A DNA stretch of 64,000 nucleotides. Source: UBA4951 sp963616935. GTDB lineage: Bacteria > Bacillota_I > Bacilli_A > RFN20 > CAG-826. Position numbers and translations under genes: made by a program. Positions 15,503-23,912 of this stretch are shown here, one piece after another (the first letter of the stretch is position 1; each line of letters begins with the position of its first letter). The stretch lies in contig CAVEMS010000001.1 of NCBI GenBank assembly GCA_963616935.1, forward strand, positions 124,001 through 188,000, written 5' to 3'. Under the pieces are notes generated by a model that was not told the DNA's origin, made no database searches, and was given only the letters and a program-made list of their open reading frames with translations.

Positions 15503-16498
15503 ATGAGGATTTGCGTTTTGGGCAGTGGCACTTGGGGAACTGCTATCTCTAGTCTTTTGGGCAGCTATGGACATGATGTGATTTGCTATTCGAATAGCGA
15601 GATGAGTGCAAGAAATCTTAACGCTACCCATCGTCATAAGAATCTTCCGTCTGCCGTAATATCGGAGAATGTAGTCTTTTCTAGCGATATCTTCGCCTGC
15701 GTGAACGAATCCGAGTTAATAGTATTCGGCGTTCCCTCTAGTTTTGTGAGAAGCTCGGCCGTCCAGATCAAGCCGTATTACAAAGGGCAACTCATCGTCG
15801 ATTTGTCGAAAGGGATAGAGGATGAGACGTTCTTGACGACTTCCGAGATAATCGAGGAAGTGCTAGGGATAAAGGATCAAGTGGTGGCTTTGACTGGGCC
15901 AAGTCATGCAGAGGAGGTCTCGATTGGGCTGCCAACTTGCATCGTCGCTGCCTCGCCTTCCTTTGAGAACGCAAGCAAGGTTCAGCACATATTTCATAGC
16001 GATTCTTTCCGTGTCTACACGAATAAGGACAGGAAGGGGTGCGAGTTATGCGGCGCTTTTAAAAACATAATCGCCATCGCTTGCGGCATTTCGACGGGTT
16101 TGGGATATGGCGATAACGCCAAAGCGGCCCTTATAACCAGAGGTGTCCATGAGCTTAGGGAGCTCGGCGTGGCGATGGGATGCAATGCCGACACCTTCTC
16201 TGGTCTAGCCGGAGTCGGGGACTTGATCGTCACCTGCGTTAGCGAGCATAGCCGCAATAACCGCGCTGGAAGGTATCTTGGCGAAGGGTATAGCGTTCAA
16301 GAGACATTGGATAAAGTCGGGATGGTAGTTGAGGGCATCCTTTCCCTTAAAGCAGCCGTCGCCTTATGCGATATCCATAAGATAGACATGCCAATCGTCT
16401 ATGCGGTGAATGCCATCGTTAATGACGGGAAAGACGCGAAAGGAGTCGCGGCGGCGTTATTAGAAAGAGAGAAAAAAGAGGAATTTTTGTCCGTTTAG
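15503..16498 (+). CDS. gpsA: NAD(P)H-dependent glycerol-3-phosphate dehydrogenase
   Basis: GpsA reduces dihydroxyacetone phosphate to sn-glycerol 3-phosphate, the backbone for phospholipids. The N-terminal nucleotide fold starts with LGSGTWGTA (GxGxxG at 7-12). TGPSHAEEV, the lysine in CGAFKNIIAIACGIS, and LAGVGDLIVTCVSEHSRNN are the family's substrate and catalytic blocks. 331 residues is the usual length. ATG at 15503 follows GAGGTG. It overlaps the convergent membrane-protein gene by four bases. Confidence 0.97.
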   Translation: MRICVLGSGTWGTAISSLLGSYGHDVICYSNSEMSARNLNATHRHKNLPSAVISENVVFSSDIFACVNESELIVFGVPSSFVRSSAVQIKPYYKGQLIVDLSKGIEDETFLTTSEIIEEVLGIKDQVVALTGPSHAEEVSIGLPTCIVAASPSFENASKVQHIFHSDSFRVYTNKDRKGCELCGAFKNIIAIACGISTGLGYGDNAKAALITRGVHELRELGVAMGCNADTFSGLAGVGDLIVTCVSEHSRNNRAGRYLGEGYSVQETLDKVGMVVEGILSLKAAVALCDIHKIDMPIVYAVNAIVNDGKDAKGVAAALLEREKKEEFLSV

Positions 16499-17190
16499 CT
16501 TTGTTTATCGAGTTTTGTGGCTACTTTATTTAGCGCCCATAGGCCTAAGCCGAGTAAGAAGCTTCCGACGATGAAAGCGAGTATCAAGACGATGACGTGA
16601 AGCGGCGAGCCCTCGCCCATAAAGCCATACCAATCGTAGTTGGAACTTCCTTCGATTTCGCTACTAACGAAGTGCAAATAGTAATTCAAAACATAGAAGA
16701 TTCCGTATAAAAGAACGGGAACTATACAAAAAGAAACGCTTTTTGCAGGGATTTTTGGATTGTGGCCGAAGAATATCCAATTGATTATCGCAAATAACGG
16801 CGAGAATAGATGCAAGAATAGATTTGCTCCCTTGAACATGACGAAATAGCCTTGACCGTTGATTTGCGCCACTGGCGAAAGAAAACAAATGACGACCAAG
16901 AAGGTGATGGTGACGCTAGTGACAGCCGAGAAATGAATGACCATCATCCATAGTGGCATTTTCTCTTCGTGTTTAAGCAATGAAACAAGCCCATAAATGG
17001 CGGAGATCAAAGATGTCACTCCGACGAAAAGATTCGATAGGACCGTGAAGTATTTTAATGATCCTAGGCCTTCTGAGGATAGAGCGAGCGATGAATCCCC
17101 AATTAGCATCATCATCCATCCGGTCATAACGAATGCGAAGACGATGAAATTAAACACGCATTCGATTATCTTGCTTCTTTTCGAATCCAT
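16495..17190 (-). CDS. Six-TM protein of Pr6Pr/FAR-17a-like type
   Basis: I start at ATG 17190, which follows GGAGG, giving 231 residues. Six hydrophobic helices are visible, and the middle contains NLFLHLFSPLFAIINWIFFG, a layout seen in the Pr6Pr/FAR-17a/AIG1-like membrane proteins of Firmicutes. The function of bacterial members is unknown; eukaryotic AIG1/ADTRP relatives hydrolyse fatty-acid esters, but catalytic residues cannot be verified here. It lies after the aminopeptidase gene on the same strand, and its binding site is part of an inverted repeat at 17197-17229. It ends convergently inside the end of gpsA. Confidence 0.6.
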   Translation of the reverse strand: MDSKRSKIIECVFNFIVFAFVMTGWMMMLIGDSSLALSSEGLGSLKYFTVLSNLFVGVTSLISAIYGLVSLLKHEEKMPLWMMVIHFSAVTSVTITFLVVICFLSPVAQINGQGYFVMFKGANLFLHLFSPLFAIINWIFFGHNPKIPAKSVSFCIVPVLLYGIFYVLNYYLHFVSSEIEGSSNYDWYGFMGEGSPLHVIVLILAFIVGSFLLGLGLWALNKVATKLDKQS

Positions 17191-17196
17191 TAAAAA

Positions 17197-17229
17197 TGCC
17201 TCCGATATGCATTGCATATTCTAGAGGCA
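17197..17229 (-). promoter_or_regulatory. Nested inverted repeat covering the binding site of the six-TM gene
   Basis: TGCCTC and GAGGCA enclose ATATGCA-T-TGCATAT. The minus-strand GGAGG used by the six-TM gene lies in one arm. As RNA read from the aminopeptidase gene it would form a hairpin followed by ATTTTTA, so it may be a terminator that also hides the binding site of the next gene. Confidence 0.5.
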
Positions 17230-17258
17230 TTTCAATACGATGCTAATAGGTTATTTGG

Positions 17259-18494
17259 TTAGAATGCGAAGTTCCCGTTTTTGAAAATCGCGATTTCCTT
17301 GCCGTTCTCGTCTATTCCGGTGATCGAGAGGTCGCGTGTTCCGATCATGAAGTCGACGTGCGAGAGAGATTCGTTGATGCCGAAGGAGTGGAGCTCGGCT
17401 TCTGTGTATTTCTCGAAGTCGTGATATAGTTGGGTGAACCCTCTTCCTAATGCCAAGTGGCAAGCGGCATTCTCATCGTATAAGGTGCTATAGAAAATAA
17501 GGCCGGTGTCGTTGATTGGAGAATCGAATGGCACCAATGCGCATTCGCCTAAGTAGGCGCTTCCGTCATCGAGCGAGAAGATGCTTCTTAGAAGCTCTTC
17601 GCCGACCTCGGCGTGGCAATCGACGGCCTTGCCTTTTTCGAAGCGAATCCAGAATTTGTCGATCAATTGGCTTTGGTAGACCAAAGGCTTTGCGCTATAG
17701 ACGATGCCTTCCGCCTCGCCTTTCATTGGGGAAGTGAAGCATTCTTCGCTTGGGATGTTCGGTTGGAAATAGGTCCCTTGGATGGTCTTCTCTCCTCCGC
17801 CTTCGAATTTGACGCCTGGGATTAAACCGACGGTCAAATCGGTTCCGTTCGATGAGACGTAATGAAGTTTCCTTAGATTCATCGCGTTGAGCTTGGCGCA
17901 TTTTTCCTTGAGGATGGAGTCGTGTTTCTCCCAATTGGCGATTCCCTCCCCATGCTCCGCCCTCGCGGTTTTTAGTATCGCTGCCCATAAGGCTTTGATG
18001 GCTTGTCCTTTTGAGAGATTGGGGAATACTTTCTTCGCCCATTTGGCGGTTGGGGCTCCGGCGATGACCCATTGGTATTTGTTTTCCCTTTGAATGATCA
18101 AGTCCTTGGCTTGGGAGTAACGGAGCGCCTTGACGCCGGCGAGTTTGTCGGCTTTGACGCCTTTTAGTCCGTCTGGATCCTCTCCATCCAAATAAATGAG
18201 GACCGGAAGCTTATTCGTGCGATATTGTTCAAGCCCCATTTCCTCTTCCGTATAGGTTCCAAGATCCTTCGTCTTCGCATATTTATAGTCGACGCGGTCT
18301 GTTAGTGCGCTGCTCCATAGATACGTGACGCGCTTGGCCCCTAGCTTATAGCACGCTTTGGCGACGCTGGCGGCGAATTCTTGAAGCTCGACGTCCGCTT
18401 TGATGAGGACGTATTGCCCTTTTTTGACGGCTCCTCCGGCCTTGGCGATAAGCATCGCATAGGCTTCGATGTCTTTTTTGGTTACTTTTTCCAT
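17259..18494 (-). CDS. M29 family metallo-aminopeptidase (AmpS/PepS type)
   Basis: The ATG at 18494 (MEKVTKKDIEAY) follows GAGGT and is chosen over an upstream frame extension without a binding site; the product has 411 residues, usual for M29. Metal ligands of this two-metal peptidase family can be placed: Glu in KGEAEGIV, Glu in LGECALVPFDSPI, His in ENAACHLALGRGF, and His and Asp in SHVDFMIGT. These cytosolic enzymes remove N-terminal residues from peptides. Neighbours on the same strand are the ABC cassette upstream and the six-TM gene downstream. Confidence 0.93.
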   Translation of the reverse strand: MEKVTKKDIEAYAMLIAKAGGAVKKGQYVLIKADVELQEFAASVAKACYKLGAKRVTYLWSSALTDRVDYKYAKTKDLGTYTEEEMGLEQYRTNKLPVLIYLDGEDPDGLKGVKADKLAGVKALRYSQAKDLIIQRENKYQWVIAGAPTAKWAKKVFPNLSKGQAIKALWAAILKTARAEHGEGIANWEKHDSILKEKCAKLNAMNLRKLHYVSSNGTDLTVGLIPGVKFEGGGEKTIQGTYFQPNIPSEECFTSPMKGEAEGIVYSAKPLVYQSQLIDKFWIRFEKGKAVDCHAEVGEELLRSIFSLDDGSAYLGECALVPFDSPINDTGLIFYSTLYDENAACHLALGRGFTQLYHDFEKYTEAELHSFGINESLSHVDFMIGTRDLSITGIDENGKEIAIFKNGNFAF

Positions 18495-18579
18495 TTTTCT
18501 TACCTCGTGGCCTATTCTACTATCATCGCACACCAAAAACGAAGATAACTTATAGCCGTTTTTTCGTGTTTGTTTGGCG

Positions 18580-19791
18580 TTAGGCGCTTCTTTGGGCCAT
18601 GGAAACTGAGAGTAAGACTACGTATAGGAGCAAGGTGAGACTTTGTGCGATGGCGGCCAGTATCCATGCTTTCTTGGTTAGCTGGGCCTTCATTAGGAAA
18701 AGGAGGTAAACGAGATATTGGCATACGGCGAAAAAGATGAAAGAGATCATGAATATCACGATGGAGAGCACTCCGAAGTATTCGCCGCTTAAGATGCTTC
18801 CGGGTATCGAATTAAGTATTCCGATTGTCACGAAAGCGGACATCACGACGTATATTGCGTATTTCGAATGGCTACCTGGCGCTTTAGAGAATTCGCCAAA
18901 GGGGTCCTTGATCCTAAAGACCGCAATCGCCGAGACGATTCCGAAAGCGATGTTGACGATAAGGCTTATAAAGAAACTCGTTCCGCTAGATAAGTCCAAC
19001 ACGACTGATGAAACAGCCTCGTACGCGCTATCCAAATTGCCGCCTAAGAGATTCATGAAATAGGCGAAATACATATATATCGGATATACGGCTCCATAGA
19101 CTTGTAAGCAAATCGGCAAACTCGCATTCGACGCGCTTTCGACGGTGTATTGGAGCCAAAGTGACCAAAGGGACAAGCTTGGGAAGAAGGCGCCCAAACA
19201 AAGATTCCCGGCCACTAGCAATATAACTCCGGAAATAATGCCGTTGCTTAGGCGGACTAAGAAGGAATTGACGAAGAAAGCGAAGGATATCAAAACGATT
19301 AGGATAAAGAAAATGGCGGTTAGCCAAGCGGGATTCATCATCGTTTTTTTGATAACTGAGTATCCGCTTTCGGCCTCTGGTAAGACGAGATTGCAGTATC
19401 TTATGTAATAGATTATGGCCGGTAGCCAATAGCAAATGGTGAATATCGCAATGATCATGATTAAGGCAATGACGGTTCTGATTCTTCTTAGTTCGCCTTC
19501 TTTGAAAGGCAAAGAATAGTAACAGTCCGTCGATTTCTTGCTATATCGGTAGGACTCGACGAAGAAAGGCATGATGCAAGAAAAGAAGATGGCTCCGATT
19601 AGCAATGCGCCATATGCAAGAAGCATTCCGTATGATTCCGTTGGCTTTAACGCTCCGCTATCCGTCCTATAGACGTTATAGAGGCTTGTGGTCATGCTGA
19701 CTAAAAAGATCGGCGTAACTAGTAACGCCATAGCGACGATGGCAATCGGCAGCCATTCCTTCAAGAGGTGCTTGACGTATTTTCTATTCAT
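18580..19791 (-). CDS. ABC transporter permease subunit
   Basis: The start is ATG 19791 behind GGGAGG, 8 bases away, and it overlaps the end of the ATPase gene by 8 bases. The 403-residue product is strongly hydrophobic with about ten predicted membrane segments spread over the whole length and short cytoplasmic joins; there is no recognisable catalytic motif. It resembles the large permeases of YtrA-regulated ABC-2-type exporters. Such exporters are often induced by cell-wall-active compounds. The reading frame is intact, but its partner ATPase is frameshifted. Confidence 0.75.
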   Translation of the reverse strand: MNRKYVKHLLKEWLPIAIVAMALLVTPIFLVSMTTSLYNVYRTDSGALKPTESYGMLLAYGALLIGAIFFSCIMPFFVESYRYSKKSTDCYYSLPFKEGELRRIRTVIALIMIIAIFTICYWLPAIIYYIRYCNLVLPEAESGYSVIKKTMMNPAWLTAIFFILIVLISFAFFVNSFLVRLSNGIISGVILLVAGNLCLGAFFPSLSLWSLWLQYTVESASNASLPICLQVYGAVYPIYMYFAYFMNLLGGNLDSAYEAVSSVVLDLSSGTSFFISLIVNIAFGIVSAIAVFRIKDPFGEFSKAPGSHSKYAIYVVMSAFVTIGILNSIPGSILSGEYFGVLSIVIFMISFIFFAVCQYLVYLLFLMKAQLTKKAWILAAIAQSLTLLLYVVLLSVSMAQRSA

Positions 19792-20682
19792 CTTTTGCGC
19801 CTCCCTTTTCTTTGCTTGCAAGAAGCATCTGCGAGGCGAAGATCTCATTGGTTTCCAAAGGTATCTTTTCTAGCAACAGCGGCTTCTCCGTTTTGTTTAG
19901 CCTTTCGATCCCTTCATCATCTTCCATGATCACGAAATTTATGACTTGGCCGATTCTCTTATAGCTAATGACCCTTAGCCCGTACTTTTCTAAATCCTCT
20001 TTCGAAAAAGGGACTTTGAACGCGGCTTGGTATTTGGCTATCCTCATCGAAAAGTCTTCTTCTGAGCCTTCTTTTCCGAGTTCTCCCTTGCTTAGAAGGA
20101 TGAATTGGTTCGCCATCCTTTCTAGGGATATGAGGTTATGCGATGAAAGAAGGACGGTTTTGCCTTCCGATTCGAGTTTGATCAATTCCTCTTTCACGAT
20201 CTCGAGAATGAGCGGATCCAAACCGTCGAATCCCTCGTCGATTATGATAATCGGGCACTTCACCGATAAGGCCAATAGCAAGAAACACTGCCTTTGCATG
20301 CCCTTCGAAAAATCGCTTATCCTTCTCTTCTTGTCTAACGTCGTCTTGGCGAGCAACTTATCGAATTTCGCCCGGTCGATGTCATAGAAACAACCATAAA
20401 AGGAAAGGAGGCTCTCGATATTCGCTCCGCTTGGCGAATATGGGGTATCGGGCAAGAAGAAGATCCTTTCTTTCGCTTCCTTGCTATCGGCGGGATATCC
20501 GTCGATCAATATTTCGCCGTAATCTGGTCTAAGAATTCCGGAAATCAACCTTAAAAGGGTGCTTTTCCAGCGCCGTTTTGCCCGATTAATCCGGTTATGC
20601 CTTCTTTGATGCTAAGCGAGAGACCATTGATTGCTTTGACGTCTTTGAAGGATTTGACGAGATTTTTGACTAGGATTTCCAT
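19784..20682 (-). pseudogene. ABC transporter ATPase with a frameshift in Walker A
   Basis: ATG at 20682 opens MEILVKNLVKSFKDVKAING and reaches GLIGQNGAGK, where the frame runs into a stop. One extra A in the run of four A at complement 20563-20566 would restore AGKSTLLRLISGILRPDYG and the rest of the protein to 19784. The remainder is intact: ISDFSKGMQRQCFLLLAL (signature), IIIDEGFDGLDPL (Walker B, D-loop) and LSSHNLISLERM (switch). The start overlaps the end of the GntR gene. The break may be a true mutation, a phase-variable or slippery run, or a sequencing/assembly error. Translation of the downstream frame alone would lack Walker A. Confidence 0.85.
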
Positions 20683-20996
20683 TTCTCTATCGCCTCTAAT
20701 ATCTCATCCTTCGTGTAGCCGCCGTCTATAAGTGGCTTTAACGCTTCATATATTCTCTCTTGACTATGCTCGATCTCTTCTTTTGCCACATAGTAGCCTT
20801 TTTTCTCAAGCGAAACGACGTAATGCCCTTTGATTAATTCGGAGTAGCTTCTAGCGGCGGTGTTGGGATTGACCGAATATGACAAAGCCACTTCTCGGAC
20901 CGATGGGAGATGATCGCCCGGTCGATAGACGCCGAGGTCGATGAGCCTTTTGAAATCTTCGGCGATCTTTATGAATATCGGTTCGTTATTGTTCAT
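20670..20996 (-). CDS. GntR family regulator, YtrA type
   Basis: The short form (108 residues from ATG 20996) has only the winged-helix domain and a small tail: EPIFIKIAEDFKRLIDLGVY, PGDHLPSVREVALSYSVNPN, ARSYSELIKGHYVVSLEKKGYYVA. This is the YtrA subgroup, which represses adjacent ABC exporter genes. Its end overlaps the ATPase start by 13 bases. There is no Shine-Dalgarno; a TTGGCA-16-TACAAT promoter ends 13 bases before the ATG, and the inverted repeat AATTG-TAT-CAATT overlaps the -10, fitting autorepression. Confidence 0.88.
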   Translation of the reverse strand: MNNNEPIFIKIAEDFKRLIDLGVYRPGDHLPSVREVALSYSVNPNTAARSYSELIKGHYVVSLEKKGYYVAKEEIEHSQERIYEALKPLIDGGYTKDEILEAIEKWKS

Positions 20997-21008
20997 AAAT
21001 TCTGTATT

Positions 21009-21037
21009 AATTGTATCAATTATTGCCGATTTGCCAA
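21009..21037 (-). promoter_or_regulatory. Promoter and operator of the GntR-ABC cassette
   Basis: On the minus strand TTGGCA (21037-21032) and TACAAT (21015-21010) are 16 bases apart. The inverted repeat AATTG-TAT-CAATT at 21009-21021 covers the -10 and is the likely site for the cassette's own GntR protein. Confidence 0.55.
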
Positions 21038-21097
21038 GGTTAACGATTTCTCCGCCCATCCGTATCGTTTTCGTTTAGAATACTAACGAGGTGGATT

Positions 21098-22225
21098 ATG
21101 AAGAGACTAAGAGTGATGACGATCCTTGGGACGCGCCCGGAGATCATCCGTTTGAGCGAAGTCATCAAGAAATTAGATAAGGAATGCGAGCATATCCTCG
21201 TTCATACCGGACAAAACTACGATTACGAGCTTAATGGCGTCTTTTTCGAGGAGCTAGGGCTCCGCAAACCGGATTATTTCCTTAGTTCGGTTGGAAAAGA
21301 CCTAGGGGAGACGATGGGATCGATAATCGCTAAGTCTTATTCCCTTATAAAAGAAGTTAATCCCGATGCCGTGCTAATCCTAGGCGACACCAATAGTGCA
21401 CTAAGCGCAATATCCGCTAAAAGGCTTAAGAAGCCGATATTCCATATGGAAGCGGGCAATCGTTGCTGGGATTGGAACGTCGCGGAGATGACTAACCGCA
21501 CAATTGTGGATCATATTAGCGATATCAATCTCCCTTATAGCGAGTATGCATATGGCAATCTGATGAGGGAAGGGCTAAGCCCAGAAAGAACCTTCGTGAG
21601 CGGATCCCCGATGCTCGAGGTAATTAACGCCCATCGCCCTTCGATCGATAGCAGCAGTGTCCTTTCGCGTTTGGGGCTAAGGAAGAACGGATATTTATTG
21701 GTCAGCGCCCATCGCGAGGAGAACGTCGATATCGAGTCGAAATTCAATAGATTGTTCCCTGCTTTAAACAAAATCGCCGAGGAATATAAGATGCCAGTCA
21801 TCTTCTCTTGCCACCCTAGAACGAGGAAAAGGCTTGTCGATAGGGGTTTTGTTCTCTCGAAATACATCCGTGAAGATAAGCCATTCGGGTTCTTCGATTA
21901 TTGCAATCTTGAGAAGAATGCCTATTGCGTTCTAAGCGATTCCGGCACTTTGACGGAGGAATCGTCCATCTTCGATTTCCCAGCCGTTTTGATCCGCACT
22001 TCGACGGAAAGGCAAGAAGGGGTGCTTAATGGATCGATCGTCATCGGTGGCGTCGATTACGAGACGATCAGACCTTCCATCGATAAGGCAAGAGAGATGC
22101 ACAAAGATGGAAATTCGCTACAAATCGTCCCCGATTACGCAAAAACTGACGTTTCTTCATTCGTGTATGGAAAAATCGTCGAGTATATAGATATCGTCAA
22201 CAAGGGAACTTGGCTAAAGGATTAA
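21098..22225 (+). CDS. UDP-GlcNAc/UDP-sugar 2-epimerase (CapG/WecB type)
   Basis: The non-hydrolysing epimerase fold is clear: LGTRPEIIRLSEVIKKL at the start, HTGQNYDYELN, LGDTNSAL, HMEAGNRCWDWNV and SAHREENVD, which hold the family's Asp, Glu and His. With CapE- and CapF-type genes a short way downstream, the most likely job is CapG: the last step to UDP-N-acetyl-L-fucosamine (2-epimerisation of UDP-L-talosamine derivative). 375 residues fits CapG. ATG follows GAGGTGG and a TAGAAT box. The stop overlaps the convergent sugar transferase gene by four bases. Confidence 0.85.
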   Translation: MKRLRVMTILGTRPEIIRLSEVIKKLDKECEHILVHTGQNYDYELNGVFFEELGLRKPDYFLSSVGKDLGETMGSIIAKSYSLIKEVNPDAVLILGDTNSALSAISAKRLKKPIFHMEAGNRCWDWNVAEMTNRTIVDHISDINLPYSEYAYGNLMREGLSPERTFVSGSPMLEVINAHRPSIDSSSVLSRLGLRKNGYLLVSAHREENVDIESKFNRLFPALNKIAEEYKMPVIFSCHPRTRKRLVDRGFVLSKYIREDKPFGFFDYCNLEKNAYCVLSDSGTLTEESSIFDFPAVLIRTSTERQEGVLNGSIVIGGVDYETIRPSIDKAREMHKDGNSLQIVPDYAKTDVSSFVYGKIVEYIDIVNKGTWLKD

Positions 22226-22839
22226 CGTCCTTTCGCGAAGCCTAATAAAACAAAGAAGCTATAGACGAAGATTTTGAGGTCGAACCAAAACGTCATATGC
22301 GAGACGTAATAGGAATCGCTTTTCGCTTTATCCATAATGTCGTGGCTTCTTCTTAGATGTATTTGCGAATATCCGCTTAAGCCTGGCTTGACTTCATATG
22401 CGCTTGGGACGAAGGAAAGCCTTGCTTCGATTAGTTCCGTTTCCGAACCCATAGGCATCGAAGGGCGAGGGCCGATGAAAGACATATCGCCGGCGAAGAT
22501 GTTGAATAGTTGCGGAAACTCGTCGATGGATGTTTTGCGCAAAAACTTACCCCACGGGGTGACTAAACTCTGTTGCTTTTCGACGCTCATGTTTTCAGGG
22601 GCGATATTGGGTGCGTTATATACCATTGAGCGGAATTTGTAGATGCGGAACGTCTTAAGGTTCTTGCCCGCTCTTTCTTGCCTAAAAAAGACCGGTCCTT
22701 TTGAGGTCAGTTTCGTGACGATTGCGACCGTTAAAAGGAGGGGAGAGAGGATGATTATTCCTAACGCCGAACCGACAATATCGATGGCTCTTTTTAATAC
22801 AAGGTAGGCTCTTTGACGCTTTGTGAGGCAAGACTTCAT
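22222..22839 (-). CDS. Small phosphoglycosyl transferase (bacterial sugar transferase)
   Basis: I start at ATG 22839, giving 205 residues, the size of the minimal monotopic phosphoglycosyl transferases (PglC-like). One membrane segment (KRAIDIVGSALGIIILSPLL) is followed by FFRQERAGKNLKTFRIYKFR, the catalytic Asp-Glu in TSIDEFPQLFNI, and FIGPRPSMP. These enzymes move a sugar 1-phosphate from a UDP sugar to undecaprenyl phosphate, the first membrane step of a glycan. In this setting UDP-FucNAc or its precursor is a plausible donor. TATAAT lies 7 bases before the ATG with no binding site, so the mRNA is probably leaderless. Confidence 0.88.
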   Translation of the reverse strand: MKSCLTKRQRAYLVLKRAIDIVGSALGIIILSPLLLTVAIVTKLTSKGPVFFRQERAGKNLKTFRIYKFRSMVYNAPNIAPENMSVEKQQSLVTPWGKFLRKTSIDEFPQLFNIFAGDMSFIGPRPSMPMGSETELIEARLSFVPSAYEVKPGLSGYSQIHLRRSHDIMDKAKSDSYYVSHMTFWFDLKIFVYSFFVLLGFAKGR

Positions 22840-22846
22840 CGCTAAG

Positions 22847-22852
22847 ATTATA
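22847..22852 (-). promoter_or_regulatory. -10 box 7 bases before the sugar transferase start
   Basis: A perfect TATAAT on the minus strand is followed by CTTAGCG and ATG. Confidence 0.55.
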
Positions 22853-22896
22853 CAAGATAGTCGCTTTTGTGCTACACTTTTCAAAAGAGGTTTTTT

Positions 22897-23910
22897 ATGA
22901 ATGACATTTTTGATGGAAAAACGCTTCTTGTGACGGGCGGGACGGGCTCCTTTGGCCATGCCGTCGTCGATCGTTTTCTAAGAACCGGTATCAAAGAGAT
23001 AAGAGTCTTGTCGCGCGATGAGAAGAAACAAGACGACATGCGCAAACACTATGATAACGAAAAACTCAAATTCTATATTGGAGACATCCGCGATTTGGCG
23101 GCGATCGATAATGCTTTCCGAGGCGTCGATTACGTCTTTAGCGCAGCGGCCTTGAAGCAGGTTCCTTCTTGCGAATTCTATCCGATGGAAGCGGTGAAGA
23201 CCAATGTCATCGGAAGCGATAACGTCATAACCGCATGCGTCAATAACCATGTGAAAAAGGCCATTTTCCTAAGTACTGATAAAGCGGCCTATCCGATAAA
23301 CGCCATGGGCATGACGAAAGCGCTCATGGAGAAAAACGTCATTGCCAGAAGCCGTCAGATGAAATCCGACGATCCGGTTTTGTGCTTGACAAGATACGGC
23401 AACGTGATGGCAAGCCGCGGCTCCGTCATACCGCTGTTCTTAGAGCAAATCAAAGCAGGTCGCCCTTTGACGATAACCAACCCCGAGATGACGCGTTTCA
23501 TGATGACGCTTGAAGACGCGGTCGATTTGGTTGTTTATGCGTTCGAACACGGAAATAACGGCGATTTGTTTGTCCAAAAGGCGCCAAGCGCGACTATCGA
23601 AATGCTCGCTCAAGCCGTCTTGTCTTTGACTAAGAGCGATGTCGGAGTCGAATATATCGGTACGAGGCACGGCGAAAAACTCTATGAGACCTTGGTCACC
23701 GAAGAGGAGATGATTCGCGCCTATGATGAAGGGAAGTTCTACCGCATCGAAGCGGATAACCGCGACCTTAATTACGAACAATATGTGAGCAAGGGAAATA
23801 AGAAATTGGATTTGGGTCATAGCTACACTTCGCATAATGCGGAGAGGCTATCGCTAGAAGGGATGGAGAAAGAGCTCCTTCGCCTAGACGAATTCAAGAA
23901 CCTCAAATAA
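22897..23910 (+). CDS. UDP-GlcNAc 4,6-dehydratase (5-inverting), CapE type
   Basis: ATG at 22897 follows AGAGG; 337 residues. The extended SDR fold starts with LLVTGGTGSFGHAVVDRFL. The catalytic triad region is STDKAAYPINAMGMTKALME, with Thr, Met and Lys in place of the usual Ser-Tyr-Lys, as in CapE and FlaA1-type dehydratases. EFYPMEAVKTNVIGSDNVI and VQKAPSATIEMLAQAV also match CapE. The reaction opens UDP-L-FucNAc synthesis from UDP-GlcNAc. It is two bases ahead of the CapF-type gene and shares its transcript. Confidence 0.9.
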   Translation: MNDIFDGKTLLVTGGTGSFGHAVVDRFLRTGIKEIRVLSRDEKKQDDMRKHYDNEKLKFYIGDIRDLAAIDNAFRGVDYVFSAAALKQVPSCEFYPMEAVKTNVIGSDNVITACVNNHVKKAIFLSTDKAAYPINAMGMTKALMEKNVIARSRQMKSDDPVLCLTRYGNVMASRGSVIPLFLEQIKAGRPLTITNPEMTRFMMTLEDAVDLVVYAFEHGNNGDLFVQKAPSATIEMLAQAVLSLTKSDVGVEYIGTRHGEKLYETLVTEEEMIRAYDEGKFYRIEADNRDLNYEQYVSKGNKKLDLGHSYTSHNAERLSLEGMEKELLRLDEFKNLK

Positions 23911-23912
23911 AA

